Source: Colwellia psychrerythraea (GTDB taxonomy: Bacteria; Pseudomonadota; Gammaproteobacteria; Enterobacterales; Alteromonadaceae). From it: a DNA stretch of 64,000 nt. How positions within the stretch are numbered: position 1 is the stretch's first letter; each line of letters begins with the position of its first letter. Made by a program: the position numbers and the translations under genes. Positions 18,938 through 27,914 of the stretch are shown here, piece after piece. The stretch covers positions 62,001 through 126,000 of the forward strand of contig NZ_JQEC01000045.1 of the NCBI RefSeq assembly GCF_000764185.1. Reading direction: 5' to 3'. The notes below the pieces were generated by a model. That model was not told the origin of the DNA, searched no databases, and saw nothing but the letters and a program-made list of their open reading frames with translations.

Positions 18938-20203
18938 TTAGTTTTGCTCTTTTTTCTGGTGTTCCTGTGGCAAGATAGCATTTAGAGCTATTGCCACTAA
19001 ACCGCATAAACTAATGCCTGTCAGGCTAAAGTCAGCATTACCAATAGCCATGCCACCAATACCAAAGACTAGCGTAGTTGAGACTATGACAAGGTTTCGC
19101 TGCTCAGATAAGTCTACTTGAGCTTTTATTAAGATATTCATGCCTACGCCAGCAATAGAGCCAAAAAGTAGAATTAGAATACCGCCCATAACGGGCGCAG
19201 GAATAGTTTGCAGTGCGATACCAAATTTAGCAACAAAAGCTAGGCCAACAGCAAAAGCCGCTGCCCAGAGCATAATTTTAGGGTTAAACATTTTGGTGAG
19301 CATTACAGCGCCAGTAACTTCTGAATAAGTAGTATTAGGCGGTCCGCCGAATAAAGAAGCTAAAGAAGTGGCTAGGCCATCACCTAATAGTGTCCGGTGT
19401 AATCCAGGTTTTTTGGTGTAATCTTTGCCCGTTACACTGCCAATGGCTAATATATCACCAACATGTTCTATGGCAGGAGCAATAGCTACCGGTAACATAA
19501 ACAAAATAGCGCTAAGATTAAATTCAGGTGTAATAAAATTAGGTATAGCAAACCATTCACTGGTTGCAATAGCGTCAGTACTCACCATGCCCATAACAGA
19601 TGCCATGATATAACCCACCAGTACGCCTGCCATAATGGGGATTAAACGAAAGATCCCCTTACCTAAGGTCGCTACTAAGACTGTCGTTAATAAAGCTGAC
19701 ATTGAAACTATCAAAGAATCAGCATAAGGAAAAAGCTCAGCGGCACCATCACCGGTTTTACCCATTGCCATATTCACTGCAATAGGTGCAAGACTAAGCC
19801 CAATAACCATGATAATTGGACCTGTTACCACTGGTGGCATCAACTTATGTAAAAATCCAGCACCACGAACTGCTACTACTGCGGCAATCAAGACATACAT
19901 TAACCCGGTGACAAATAATGAGCCCATAGCCGCGGCAATGCCCCAGGTTTGTACTGAGTAGGCAATTGGCGCGATGAAAACAAACGAAGAGGCCAAAAAT
20001 AAGGGGACTTGCTGCTTGGTAATGAATTGGAATAACAGCGTACCAATACCTGCGGTAAATAGCGCTACGCTTGGGTCTAACCCTGTGATTAATGGCATTA
20101 AAACCAGCGCGCCAAAAGCGACAAACAGCATTTGCAGACCAGCAAGGGCATTACGCCAAGTAGGTTGATTAAAACTGCTTTGATTTAAAGACGGTTCGGT
20201 CAT
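18938..20203 (-). CDS. uraA: Uracil/xanthine permease, NCS2 family
   Basis: A 421-residue inner-membrane symporter with about 14 hydrophobic segments. NCS2 features visible are the LQMLFVAFGALVLMPLITGL N-terminus, the AIEHVGDILAIG segment with the nucleobase-binding Glu, and PNTTYSEVTGAVMLTKM. Uracil is the likely substrate because upp lies upstream on the same strand (123 bp apart), the classic upp-uraA salvage pair. A separate promoter for uraA cannot be excluded. Confidence 0.9.
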   Translation of the reverse strand: MTEPSLNQSSFNQPTWRNALAGLQMLFVAFGALVLMPLITGLDPSVALFTAGIGTLLFQFITKQQVPLFLASSFVFIAPIAYSVQTWGIAAAMGSLFVTGLMYVLIAAVVAVRGAGFLHKLMPPVVTGPIIMVIGLSLAPIAVNMAMGKTGDGAAELFPYADSLIVSMSALLTTVLVATLGKGIFRLIPIMAGVLVGYIMASVMGMVSTDAIATSEWFAIPNFITPEFNLSAILFMLPVAIAPAIEHVGDILAIGSVTGKDYTKKPGLHRTLLGDGLATSLASLFGGPPNTTYSEVTGAVMLTKMFNPKIMLWAAAFAVGLAFVAKFGIALQTIPAPVMGGILILLFGSIAGVGMNILIKAQVDLSEQRNLVIVSTTLVFGIGGMAIGNADFSLTGISLCGLVAIALNAILPQEHQKKEQN

Positions 20204-20326
20204 AAGATTGCCTTGATAGTGGTTTTACTTACCATAAATTGTTAGCTTAATTTGTTGACTAAGTTATCGCCTATTTAATGGCTGATAACTTAGTAACTAT
20301 TGCTTAGTCTCATTAATTAGCTGTAT

Positions 20327-20953
20327 TTACTTGGTACCAAAGATTTTATCACCGGCATCACCAAGCCCAGGGATGATATAGCCATTTTCATTCAAGTGAT
20401 CATCAATAGATGCTGTATAAATATCTACATCTGGGTGAGCAGCTTCTACTTTGGCAATACCTTCAGGTGCTGCAACCAGTACCAAAGCACGAATGTCTGT
20501 ACAACCAGCCTCTTTGAGAATATCGATAGTCGCATTCATTGAGCCGCCAGTAGCAAGCATAGGATCTATGATCAAAGCCATACGTTGATCTATATCACTC
20601 GCTAACTTATCAAAATAACTAACCGGCTCTAACGTTTCTTCATCGCGGTACAGGCCAACAACACTAATTTTTGCACTGGGCATTAGCTCTAGTACACCAT
20701 CTAACATACCGATACCAGCACGTAGAATAGGTACTACTGTCGCTTTTTTACCGATAAGGCGCTGACCGGTAAGTTCACCATCCCAACCTTGCATTTGAAA
20801 ATCTTCCAATTTGAGGTCTTTGGTCGCTTCGTAAGTTAATAAACAGCCAACTTCAGCAGATAGTTGGCGAAAGTCACGAGTGCTCATATCTTTGGCGCGC
20901 ATTAGGCTAATTTTATGTTGTACGAGCGGGTGTTTTATTTCATGTACTGACAT
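20327..20953 (-). CDS. upp: Uracil phosphoribosyltransferase
   Basis: A 208-residue enzyme converting uracil and PRPP to UMP. The PRPP loop is [16 protein letters not shown], and the uracil-binding C-terminus is [17 protein letters not shown]. It has the typical [16 protein letters not shown]-terminus and full length. It is first in the probable upp-uraA operon. Confidence 0.97.
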   Translation of the reverse strand: MSVHEIKHPLVQHKISLMRAKDMSTRDFRQLSAEVGCLLTYEATKDLKLEDFQMQGWDGELTGQRLIGKKATVVPILRAGIGMLDGVLELMPSAKISVVGLYRDEETLEPVSYFDKLASDIDQRMALIIDPMLATGGSMNATIDILKEAGCTDIRALVLVAAPEGIAKVEAAHPDVDIYTASIDDHLNENGYIIPGLGDAGDKIFGTK

Positions 20954-21186
20954 GTTTTTTATCCAATGAAAGAAAAGTAAGTTTTCTTATTCTCACATAA
21001 ATTGGCCAGATATTAGAGGGATTTTATCGCTATTTACCTTTTGGCTCGCCAAGATCAACAATCACTAGGATAAATAGTTTTATCGTTGAGGAAAAATTAA
21101 CGAGCACTTAGTTTAACTAGAATAATAATTCATACTTATTTTCATGTAACTCAAGTAAAAGCTACTTCACTTAAGTTACTTATTAA

Positions 21187-22110
21187 TTAATCTGTATCAA
21201 TATTAAGTAAATTTGCTGGAGCAAATTGATCTGTTAATATCGGATTATCGTCGGGCCAATCTTGATGGGCTGCGGTTGACCTCATATTCTGATAAAGCTT
21301 TTTCACATCAACACCAATGGCTAATAAATCTATAGCTAATTTACTGACATTTTCATTTTTCCCGCTATCTACATTTTGTTCTAAACCATTATTACGGGCT
21401 AAAATTATTCGATTGCTACTATCGGAATTACTCACCTGATAAAAATCACCAAAAACAGATTTATACGTTGCAGACTCATACGCATAGAGCTTACTCGATG
21501 AAAAAGTATTCGCCGTAAGTATGCCACTTAATGAAAGTAAACGTTTGATTTCCTCTAAATATTCCTGGGTCATCAAATGCTCTGGTATATAGTCACCGTT
21601 AAAAGCATCCAATATTATCCAGTCGTATTCTTGTTTCTTTAACAGTGCTCTTTTGACAAAAACTCTACCATCTTGACTATACGTTTTTATTTGTTCATTT
21701 TCTAAATAACCAAAATATTGTCTAGCCACTTTAATAACACTCTCGTCTATCTCCACATTATCAATAAAACTTTCAGGCAGTAACTGATGCAGGGTGTTCG
21801 ACATTGTGCCGCCGCCAAGACCTATAATCAAAATTCGTTTTGGCTCAGGGTTAACTAATAAGCCAGTTAATAGTTGTTTGGTGTAATTAAATACTAACTC
21901 TTGTGGTTGGCTTTTAAGTAGGCAACTTTGCCGTGTTTTACTGCTCTTTACATTAAATTTCAAACAACGTAAATCGCCTTTATCTTCCACAATTATATTT
22001 CGATATAAAGAACGTTCACTGTGAACAACTTCTGCCATCGCATTATTAATGATAAAAACACTCAGTACAAAACAGATACTGCTGATAAATTTATTGACTG
22101 AATTAAGCAT
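21187..22110 (-). CDS. Spermidine synthase-like protein with signal sequence
   Basis: A 307-residue protein. Residues 1-29 form a signal peptide or anchor (ISSICFVLSVFIINNAMA, possible cleavage at AMA-E). The rest has an aminopropyltransferase/methyltransferase-like fold: ILIIGLGGGTMSNTL (cofactor loop), DNVEIDESVIKVARQYF, and YDWIILDAFNGDYIPEHL. It overlaps the end of the upstream membrane gene by 8 bp. The ATG at 22110 is preferred over the 5' extension because it gives the clean signal sequence. With the upstream gene it resembles a split form of the fused membrane-SpeE-like proteins. Whether it makes a polyamine, and on which side of the membrane, is unclear. Confidence 0.7.
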   Translation of the reverse strand: MLNSVNKFISSICFVLSVFIINNAMAEVVHSERSLYRNIIVEDKGDLRCLKFNVKSSKTRQSCLLKSQPQELVFNYTKQLLTGLLVNPEPKRILIIGLGGGTMSNTLHQLLPESFIDNVEIDESVIKVARQYFGYLENEQIKTYSQDGRVFVKRALLKKQEYDWIILDAFNGDYIPEHLMTQEYLEEIKRLLSLSGILTANTFSSSKLYAYESATYKSVFGDFYQVSNSDSSNRIILARNNGLEQNVDSGKNENVSKLAIDLLAIGVDVKKLYQNMRSTAAHQDWPDDNPILTDQFAPANLLNIDTD

Positions 22111-22765
22111 GACTAACATCTCGTTGTATTTTAGTTTTAGATAAACTGGCATTCATTTTTGCCACTGCAATCGTTGTGATACCTAACAAACTGAGTACTA
22201 AACTCACACTCAATACAATCGTATCTATATCAAACCACATCACCAAATAGAAAGACGTGATAATGGTACCTATGGCACTTCCTAAGGTAGATACAAAGTA
22301 CAATTTCCCAGCAACCTGGCCACTTTCATTAGAGTTTTTTACGAGTAACCTAACTGAATAAGGGGACAACATGCCTAAGACGATAGTAGGAATAAAGAAT
22401 AGCGCTGTCGATGCTAACAAAGAGCCATAACGAGAGTCTTCGACTGCTAGAAAAATACTTTCCATCAACCAAACACTCGAAGTAACTATTGGCAATAAGG
22501 TTAGGCCAGCAATGATAAAAATAGCGCCGTAACGGTTAAGTGAAGCTGAATGAGTAGAAAACTTACCACCCAAGAGATATCCGAAAGATAAACTAAGCAT
22601 AAAAACAGTAATAATACTGCCCCATATATGCACACTACTACCAAAAAATGGCGCTAGAATTCGACCCGCTAACAGCTCAATACACATAATAGAAAAGCCA
22701 CTGCTAAAGGCTAGGAAGTAGATATAAAGGTTGCTGAAATTAATAGGTTTATTTGATATTTGCAT
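22103..22765 (-). CDS. Membrane protein, SpeE-associated transporter-like
   Basis: A 220-residue inner-membrane protein with about six hydrophobic segments. The opening FLAFSSGFSIMCIELLAGRILAPFFGSSVHIWG (about residues 14-46) is characteristic of the N-terminal membrane half of fused spermidine-synthase-like proteins. GMLSPYSVRLL and GSAIGTIITSFYL follow, also typical. It ends inside the start of the cytosolic-type SpeE-like gene (8-bp overlap), so the two are translationally coupled and probably form one complex. The substrate is unknown. Confidence 0.7.
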   Translation of the reverse strand: MQISNKPINFSNLYIYFLAFSSGFSIMCIELLAGRILAPFFGSSVHIWGSIITVFMLSLSFGYLLGGKFSTHSASLNRYGAIFIIAGLTLLPIVTSSVWLMESIFLAVEDSRYGSLLASTALFFIPTIVLGMLSPYSVRLLVKNSNESGQVAGKLYFVSTLGSAIGTIITSFYLVMWFDIDTIVLSVSLVLSLLGITTIAVAKMNASLSKTKIQRDVSHA

Positions 22766-23209
22766 GGCTGATCTGTTTATTATTAGAATTTATATAAACA
22801 CTGTAAATTATTTCTCTAACTTTGGGTAGTAAACCCCACTAATTCCATTTAGCTATCATTGTTGTTTGTCGACATAAGTTAGTTTTGCTAAAAAAATCCT
22901 AATTATTTTTTGTTGTAATGATTTGACAAGCAATAAATATTAAACAGATTTATTGCTTGCTCATTAGTTACTGACTTACTATTTATTAACTATTGATTCA
23001 GCTCGATTTAATGATGGTTATAGATTTTTTGTGCAATGAAAATAACAGTTCAGGAAAGTTGTTAAATAGTGCCAAATAGATCAGGTCATACCTCTAACTA
23101 ATATTTACAAGCCACTTGACAACGCTGTCATTTAGGTTAAATAATAAGCCCTCTTGTAACGACTATGTAAATAAGCAGTTAAGAATCAACAATAATAATA
23201 GGCTGACTG
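22766..23209. other. Divergent intergenic region with a hairpin
   Basis: A 444-bp gap between two divergent genes. It contains a 12-bp perfect inverted repeat, CAAGCAATAAAT (22927-22938) and its complement (22948-22959), with a 9-nt loop, just after a TTGACA-like element (22923-22928). It could be an operator or regulatory hairpin for one of the flanking genes. No coding sequence is evident. Confidence 0.4.
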
Positions 23210-24913
23210 ATGAATACTAAAAACTTGATTAAACCAACCATAGTGGCCGCGCTATGCACTTCACTATCGATAAATGCTACCCAGCCGCAGGTAGATCCCG
23301 ACAACCCGAGTGGCTACATTCTCTCTAAAACAGACATACACGCAACAGAAAAAGAAAAAACAATTAACCCCATGTATGACATATGGTCTAAAGCACTTAG
23401 AACACAAAGTAATACTATCGTTAATGCTATTTCACCTAACTCAAATACTAACCCAGAAAATGTAAAGCGAGCTGAAAGAGTATTTGGCCAACATGAGTGG
23501 AATTTTTTAACAGAAATGGCTGCGCCAGAATACACTTATACTCGATTTCTCAAGGCTATAGGCAAGTTCCCCGCCTTTTGTGGCGACTATACCGATAACC
23601 GTGATGCCGATGCTATTTGTCAAAAATCGATTGTTACCGCTTTTGCTCACTTTGCCCAAGAAACTGGCGGCCATATATCTCCAGATAACACTTCAGATAA
23701 CCCTGCACAGCTTGAAGAATGGCAACAAGCCTTAGTACATGTGCGTGAAATGGGCTGGTCTGAAGGTGAAAAAGGTTATACCACCGGTTGTGGTCAAGAC
23801 GATTGGCAAAATAGACGCTGGCCATGTGCGCCAAATCAAGGCTACTTTGGCCGTGGTGCAAAGCAGTTATCCTATCACTTCAACTATGGCGCCTTTTCAG
23901 AAGTCATGTTTGATGGCGACGCAACCGTGTTACTTAACGACCCTGCACAGGTTGCTGACTCTTGGTTAAATTTAGCGTCTGCTGTGTGGTTTTTCTTAAC
24001 GCCACAAGCCCCAAAACCAGCAATGCTGCATGTTATTGACCGTACTTGGCAACCATCAGCAACCGAATTAGCCGCCGGTATAGGTTACGGCTTTGGTACA
24101 ACGATTAATATTATTAATGGTGGCATCGAATGTGGCGCGCAGAACAGAGATAAAGGCCAACCTGTTAACCGCATTAGTTATTGGGTAGGTTTATCTGATC
24201 ACTACCAAATTATTAAACAAGCGGATGAAGAGAATACCTGCTGGCAACAAACCCCCTTCGGTAGCTTGAATTTGAGCAATGCCGAAGATGTGCTCTACAC
24301 CAATTGGGAAGGTGACTGGCAATATTACGCCGATCGCCCCGGTGGTTTCTCATTTGAATGTAAATTAGTGGGTTATCAAACAGCATATTCTGCGCTGGTA
24401 GCTGGTGACTATGAAAAGTGTGTGACAAATTTCTATGAATCACATGTTAACTGGCCAACTGTACGCATAGTTGAGCAAATAATTGATCCCGTTGAGCCGC
24501 CAACCAATGATTCTGAATGGACTGCGAACAAAGTATATCTAGCAAACACGCTAGTAAGTTATTTAGAACAACAATATAAAGCTAAATGGTGGACTCAAGG
24601 TGATACACCTTCAGAGGGTGGGCCATGGTTGCTCATTCCTAGTACTCCACCGACTGAGCCAGTGCCACCTACTGAGCCGCCAACTGTTCCGCCGACTGAG
24701 CCAGTGCCACCTACTGAGCCGCCAACAGTTCCGCCGACAGAACCAGTGCCTCCTACTGAGCCGCCAACTGAACCTCCTACTGGCATAGCACTTTGGGATA
24801 TAGGCACCGTATATCACGGCGGTGAGCAAGCGACATATAACGATATCGTTTATACAGCTAAATGGTGGACCAAAGGTAGTCAACCTGATACCAGCAATGA
24901 ATGGAAAAAATAA
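23210..24913 (+). CDS. Secreted GH19 chitinase with two chitin-binding modules
   Basis: A 567-residue protein with a signal peptide (about 1-24). The GH19 catalytic domain spans about 90-400; AHFAQETGGH contains the catalytic Glu E151 and GYFGRGAKQLSYHFNYG is the family signature. Two CBM5/12-type modules follow, each with the aromatic motif: WWTQGDTPSEGGPW (about 465) and WWTKGSQPDTSNEW (about 552), separated by a Pro/Thr/Glu linker of repeated PPTEPVPPTEPPTV units. It probably degrades chitin outside the cell. GH19 enzymes in marine bacteria are often acquired horizontally. No other chitin gene lies next to it. Confidence 0.93.
   Translation: MNTKNLIKPTIVAALCTSLSINATQPQVDPDNPSGYILSKTDIHATEKEKTINPMYDIWSKALRTQSNTIVNAISPNSNTNPENVKRAERVFGQHEWNFLTEMAAPEYTYTRFLKAIGKFPAFCGDYTDNRDADAICQKSIVTAFAHFAQETGGHISPDNTSDNPAQLEEWQQALVHVREMGWSEGEKGYTTGCGQDDWQNRRWPCAPNQGYFGRGAKQLSYHFNYGAFSEVMFDGDATVLLNDPAQVADSWLNLASAVWFFLTPQAPKPAMLHVIDRTWQPSATELAAGIGYGFGTTINIINGGIECGAQNRDKGQPVNRISYWVGLSDHYQIIKQADEENTCWQQTPFGSLNLSNAEDVLYTNWEGDWQYYADRPGGFSFECKLVGYQTAYSALVAGDYEKCVTNFYESHVNWPTVRIVEQIIDPVEPPTNDSEWTANKVYLANTLVSYLEQQYKAKWWTQGDTPSEGGPWLLIPSTPPTEPVPPTEPPTVPPTEPVPPTEPPTVPPTEPVPPTEPPTEPPTGIALWDIGTVYHGGEQATYNDIVYTAKWWTKGSQPDTSNEWKK
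24647..24780 (+). repeat. 42-bp tandem repeats encoding the chitinase linker
   Basis: About three in-frame copies of a 42-bp unit encode PPTEPVPPTEPPTV. The first two are nearly identical; the third is diverged at synonymous positions. It joins the two chitin-binding modules. The count is likely to vary between strains by slippage. Confidence 0.85.
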
Positions 24914-24973
24914 AACTGCTTAATAAGCGGCCTAGTAATCGCTTCATTTAAGCCAATTTGGGTAACCTAAAAA

Positions 24974-24997
24974 GCCTCTATCATTAATGATAGGGGC
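24974..24997 (+). terminator. Rho-independent terminator after the chitinase gene
   Basis: Arms GCCTCTATCA (24974-24983) and TGATAGGGGC (24988-24997) pair with one wobble around TTAA and are followed by ATTATTTTT. It lies 60 bp after the stop. The remaining sequence to 25239 shows no gene. Confidence 0.75.
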
Positions 24998-25239
24998 ATT
25001 ATTTTTCACTAAATGCTAATAAAAAATTAAAATTATTAAATAGGACTATTATTTAATTTAACGACAACATCCAGCTTCTACTCAAGTACTTATTCTACGC
25101 TGGTTAGGCAATAAAGAACGCTATTAAAATGTCTATTAGTAAAGGTAATGCCAAGGTAATACTCAGGGTATCAGCTTTAACTATTCGCAACTAACGACTA
25201 TAGTTATTTAGTACAAGTTCACCATAGAATTTGCTTATA

Positions 25240-25947
25240 ATGAAGACATTACGAAGCTGTTTGACCATTTGTACAGTCTGCTTTTTCACCTCAGTGTTAA
25301 CCTTGCCCCTTGCTTCAAACTCTTATGCACAATGGAATGGCGATATAACCCTTGCTAGCGACTATCTATTTAATGGTGTTAGCCAAACCGATGAAAAACC
25401 AGCCTTACAAGCAGGCCTGACATGGTCAGCTGAAAATGGACTTTATGCAGGTACTTGGGCATCTAATGTTGATTATGATGACTTAGCCAATTTTGAGCTC
25501 GATGCCTACTTAGGTTATAGTCTTTCCCTCAATGAGCAAAATAGTCTAGATTTTGGCATTAGTCAGTATAACTATTTCGGTAGCAGCAATAGCTCAACAA
25601 TAAACTATGCTGAGTTATACATTAAATATCACTTATCACAAAGTTCAATTGCCTTTTGGTATGCATGGGATTATTTCGGCACTGATGCCGGCCATTATAT
25701 TGTTATGGCCAGCCACAACTTCATTTTAACGGACAGCTTATCCATACTAGTTGGCATTGATAAGTCGACTAGCCTAGATAGTAACAAATGGCAGTGGCAA
25801 GCTAACGATGATGATTATATTCACGGACAAATCAGCGTAACTTATTCTTTCAAACATTTTGATTTTTCACTTGGTTTACATGGAACCGACCTAGAGGATT
25901 ATGGTGATACTAAGCTATTACTTTCTATAAGCCACGGTTTTGGTTAG
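25240..25947 (+). CDS. TorF-family putative porin (Gcw_chp)
   Basis: A 235-residue protein with a signal peptide ending SYA-Q. The mature part begins WNGDITLASDYLFNGVSQTDEKPALQAG, the hallmark of the Gcw_chp/TorF family, and continues as short alternating strands ending in an aromatic-rich strand (LLLSISHGFG). It is therefore an outer-membrane barrel. ATG at 25240 is chosen over the TTG three codons earlier; a TATAAT sequence overlaps this start, so the promoter position needs care. The binding-protein gene begins 5 bp after the stop: one operon. Confidence 0.8.
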   Translation: MKTLRSCLTICTVCFFTSVLTLPLASNSYAQWNGDITLASDYLFNGVSQTDEKPALQAGLTWSAENGLYAGTWASNVDYDDLANFELDAYLGYSLSLNEQNSLDFGISQYNYFGSSNSSTINYAELYIKYHLSQSSIAFWYAWDYFGTDAGHYIVMASHNFILTDSLSILVGIDKSTSLDSNKWQWQANDDDYIHGQISVTYSFKHFDFSLGLHGTDLEDYGDTKLLLSISHGFG

Positions 25948-25952
25948 CCATT

Positions 25953-26894
25953 ATGAAAACAATACGAGCTATAGCTAAAATAACTCAAATAATTTTCTCT
26001 ATAGGGCTGCTTGTAAGCTTACTAAGCTCAAACACGCTAGCAACAGAGAATAACTTAACAGTTAGCTACTCCCAACATGGTCAGCAATACACAATTCAAG
26101 GTGAACAAACAGCCCAAGGTTACCGCTTTAATGCCAAGTCAGATAAAGTTCTAAACCTAGCCACCTTAAACTGGCCTCCTTATATTAGTGAAAGTGTGTG
26201 TAATAAGGGCTGGGTATTTCAATTTACCGTCGCCTTGTTAGTCAGCAAAGGCTACCAGGTAAATATTCACTTTTATCCTTGGGCAAGATCAGTAAAAATG
26301 GTTGAGCAAGGAAAAATGGATATTCTTTTTCCTGAGTACTTTATTGAAAGTTCTTCTCCGTCAGATTCTGTACCAGGAAAAAAGCGCGAAGAGTTATTAG
26401 TGCTATCAAATAAATTCTCCGGCGGTGAATTATCACTACTAAAAAGAAAGGGAGAGTCCTTTGAGTTAAAGGCAGATCTAAGTAACCTTAAGGATAAGAT
26501 GATTGGTGTCGTGCGTGGCTATCAAAACACCCCTGAATTTGATGCCATGATGGATAGTGAGCAATTTTCTACAATCGATGCTGTTGATGAATTACAACTA
26601 ATGAGGCTATTAGTGGCTAAGCGGGTAGATTTGATTGTTGGCGATCCCAAGGTTTTTAACTTCAGTGTTAATTACTCAAAATTATCTAATAACAATAAAC
26701 AAGCTTTATTAAACGGAGTTGAACAAGTAATTCCAGCCTTAAAATATAACCACCTTTATTTTGCCATCAGTAAAATGTACCCAAAACGGCATGACTTACT
26801 TGATGATATCAATTTAGCATTAATTGAGTTTCAACAAAGTGGCGAAACAGAAAGGTTTGTCAATATTGGTAGTGGTTGTAAGCTCGACTTTTAG
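25953..26894 (+). CDS. Periplasmic solute-binding protein, SBP_bac_3 family
   Basis: A 313-residue protein with a signal sequence (about 1-30, ending TLATE). The body resembles family 3 amino-acid-binding proteins: LNWPPYISESVCNKGWVFQFT (about residues 70-90), then WARSVKMVEQGKMDILFPEYF, then DKMIGVVRGYQNTPEFD, and VDLIVGDPKVF. Two Cys (CNKG and a C-terminal GSGCKLDF) are present. No ABC permease or ATPase gene accompanies it. Together with the porin 5 bp upstream it might form an uptake or sensing pair; the ligand is unknown. Confidence 0.75.
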   Translation: MKTIRAIAKITQIIFSIGLLVSLLSSNTLATENNLTVSYSQHGQQYTIQGEQTAQGYRFNAKSDKVLNLATLNWPPYISESVCNKGWVFQFTVALLVSKGYQVNIHFYPWARSVKMVEQGKMDILFPEYFIESSSPSDSVPGKKREELLVLSNKFSGGELSLLKRKGESFELKADLSNLKDKMIGVVRGYQNTPEFDAMMDSEQFSTIDAVDELQLMRLLVAKRVDLIVGDPKVFNFSVNYSKLSNNNKQALLNGVEQVIPALKYNHLYFAISKMYPKRHDLLDDINLALIEFQQSGETERFVNIGSGCKLDF

Positions 26895-27371
26895 TTACTA
26901 ATGCTCCTCATCCCAGTTATCGTCAATACCTACTTCAAAAATCAACAGTATACTCGACTTTACAGCATTTGACATCGTCGTCGCCAATGATTGGCTAAAT
27001 TTTTTGATGCTTTTTAAATGCGTTTGAGCGAGACTGTTGAGTGAAAGTATATCAACGGTAAACTAATACTCTCTTCAATTTTAACTATGTATTTTGAGTT
27101 TTTTAATTAACTTGCTAAGTAAAAATAAGACTATAAATTATTCATGAGCTTTGAAGTAACTTTATCAAATGTTGATTTGATTGTGTTTTAGCTAATAGTT
27201 AACTTTTTTGAGTAAAGGAAAGATAGAGATTGAATGGGGGAATATTAATAATTTTCAGTAGATTTGTTGTCGCAGTCGTCGAGATTCAACAACAGTAGAC
27301 ACTTGATATAGCCATGGCCCGGAACTTTGCAATAGGGAAATTAAGCTTTGAGTAAATTGACCTGGAAGGGT
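26895..27371. other. Gene-free chromosomal flank of the island
   Basis: Sequence between the binding-protein gene and the tRNA-derived repeat. No ORF with a ribosome site, RNA gene or clear terminator is visible on either strand. By the island model this is the native sequence that once lay directly downstream of the tRNA at 37932. Confidence 0.5.
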
Positions 27372-27410
27372 TGTACAGTAACATGAAAATGGTGGGCCTT
27401 CGCTGACTCA
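27372..27410 (-). repeat. Distal att site: copy of tRNA 3' end
   Basis: Positions 27385-27405 match 37925-37945 over 21 bp without mismatch. This covers the last 14 nt of the tRNA gene including CCA, plus 7 downstream nt. Similarity continues on both sides (GACT at 27407-27410; GTTGTAC at 27372-27378, both at the same offset as near the tRNA). Only the tRNA 3' end is present, so it is a recombination footprint rather than a tRNA pseudogene body. Confidence 0.75.
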
Positions 27411-27810
27411 ATAAAAAACACCAAAACATTGATATAACAACAATTATAAAAACAAAAAGACACAACGTGGTACATCCTTTGGTACATTAAGTAAATGTCA
27501 CTCGTAGAACGTAAAAATAATTTAAAATAATTTTATATGCCCCTCCACTTAGAACCCATAATTACAAAATATAAGATCACTAATAATTTCATTAGTTTTT
27601 TCTTTGAAGTTATCAACATTATATGACTAAGGTAAATCCAAATCTAAGGCTGTATTAATGAAGCTAGATTATCTACCAATTAATACTGTCAGATATTGGT
27701 TAATAGCTTATCTATATTCATTAATGCGGAGGCATTCACCTACGGGTGCTTTCTAAAAGAGTAATAAGAGGATATTAGTTAAGCATATAATGTGTTGCAT
27801 CCACCGATTG
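27411..27810. other. Gene-free left end of island, possible integrase relic
   Basis: Just inside the distal att copy is a double TGGTACAT motif (27472-27486 region), and then an ATG at 27495 starting MSLVERK that stops after 11 codons. A tRNA 3' end followed within about 100 bp by such a start is the layout of P4-type integrase genes, so this may be the stump of one; the evidence is slight. No other gene is visible. Confidence 0.3.
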
Positions 27811-27887
27811 AACTCAAGCCACAAAGGAGACATAAGCTATTGCAGCTAATTGGGCAGATTTAATTAGATTTTGTATCGATAACGCCC
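27811..27887 (-). repeat. 77-bp dispersed repeat, copy A
   Basis: About 69 of 77 positions match 35086-35162 in the same orientation. Both copies end (minus-strand start) in GGGCGTTATCGATAC, right next to an attC-like half-site at the 3' side of a cassette gene. The two copies bracket the cyclase-like, GIY-YIG-like and SIR2/SMC genes. It may be a shared cassette end or a small element inserted at attC. Confidence 0.75.
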
Positions 27888-27901
27888 GAGTTTATTTTTT
27901 T

Positions 27902-27908
27902 GTTAGGT
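27902..27908 (-). other. attC half-site after the cyclase-like gene
   Basis: The plus strand reads GTTAGGT, an exact GTTRRRY core (RYYYAAC on the coding strand), 6 bp past the stop codon of the gene at 27915. The expected partner box and arms are replaced within about 15 bp by repeat copy A, so the site appears truncated. Confidence 0.4.
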
Positions 27909-27914
27909 CATTGT

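Noticed and set aside
24595-24883. Long open frames on the opposite strand of the chitinase linker
   Set aside because: They are shadows of the PPTEP repeats and show Gly/Ser-rich low complexity only.
27385-27410. A tRNA pseudogene
   Set aside because: Only the last 14 nt of the tRNA plus its downstream bases are present; this is better read as an attachment-site copy.
27811-27887. Repeat as a coding sequence
   Set aside because: Both copies hold an open frame ending in a stop, but there is no start with a ribosome site, and 8 substitutions are not clearly synonymous.
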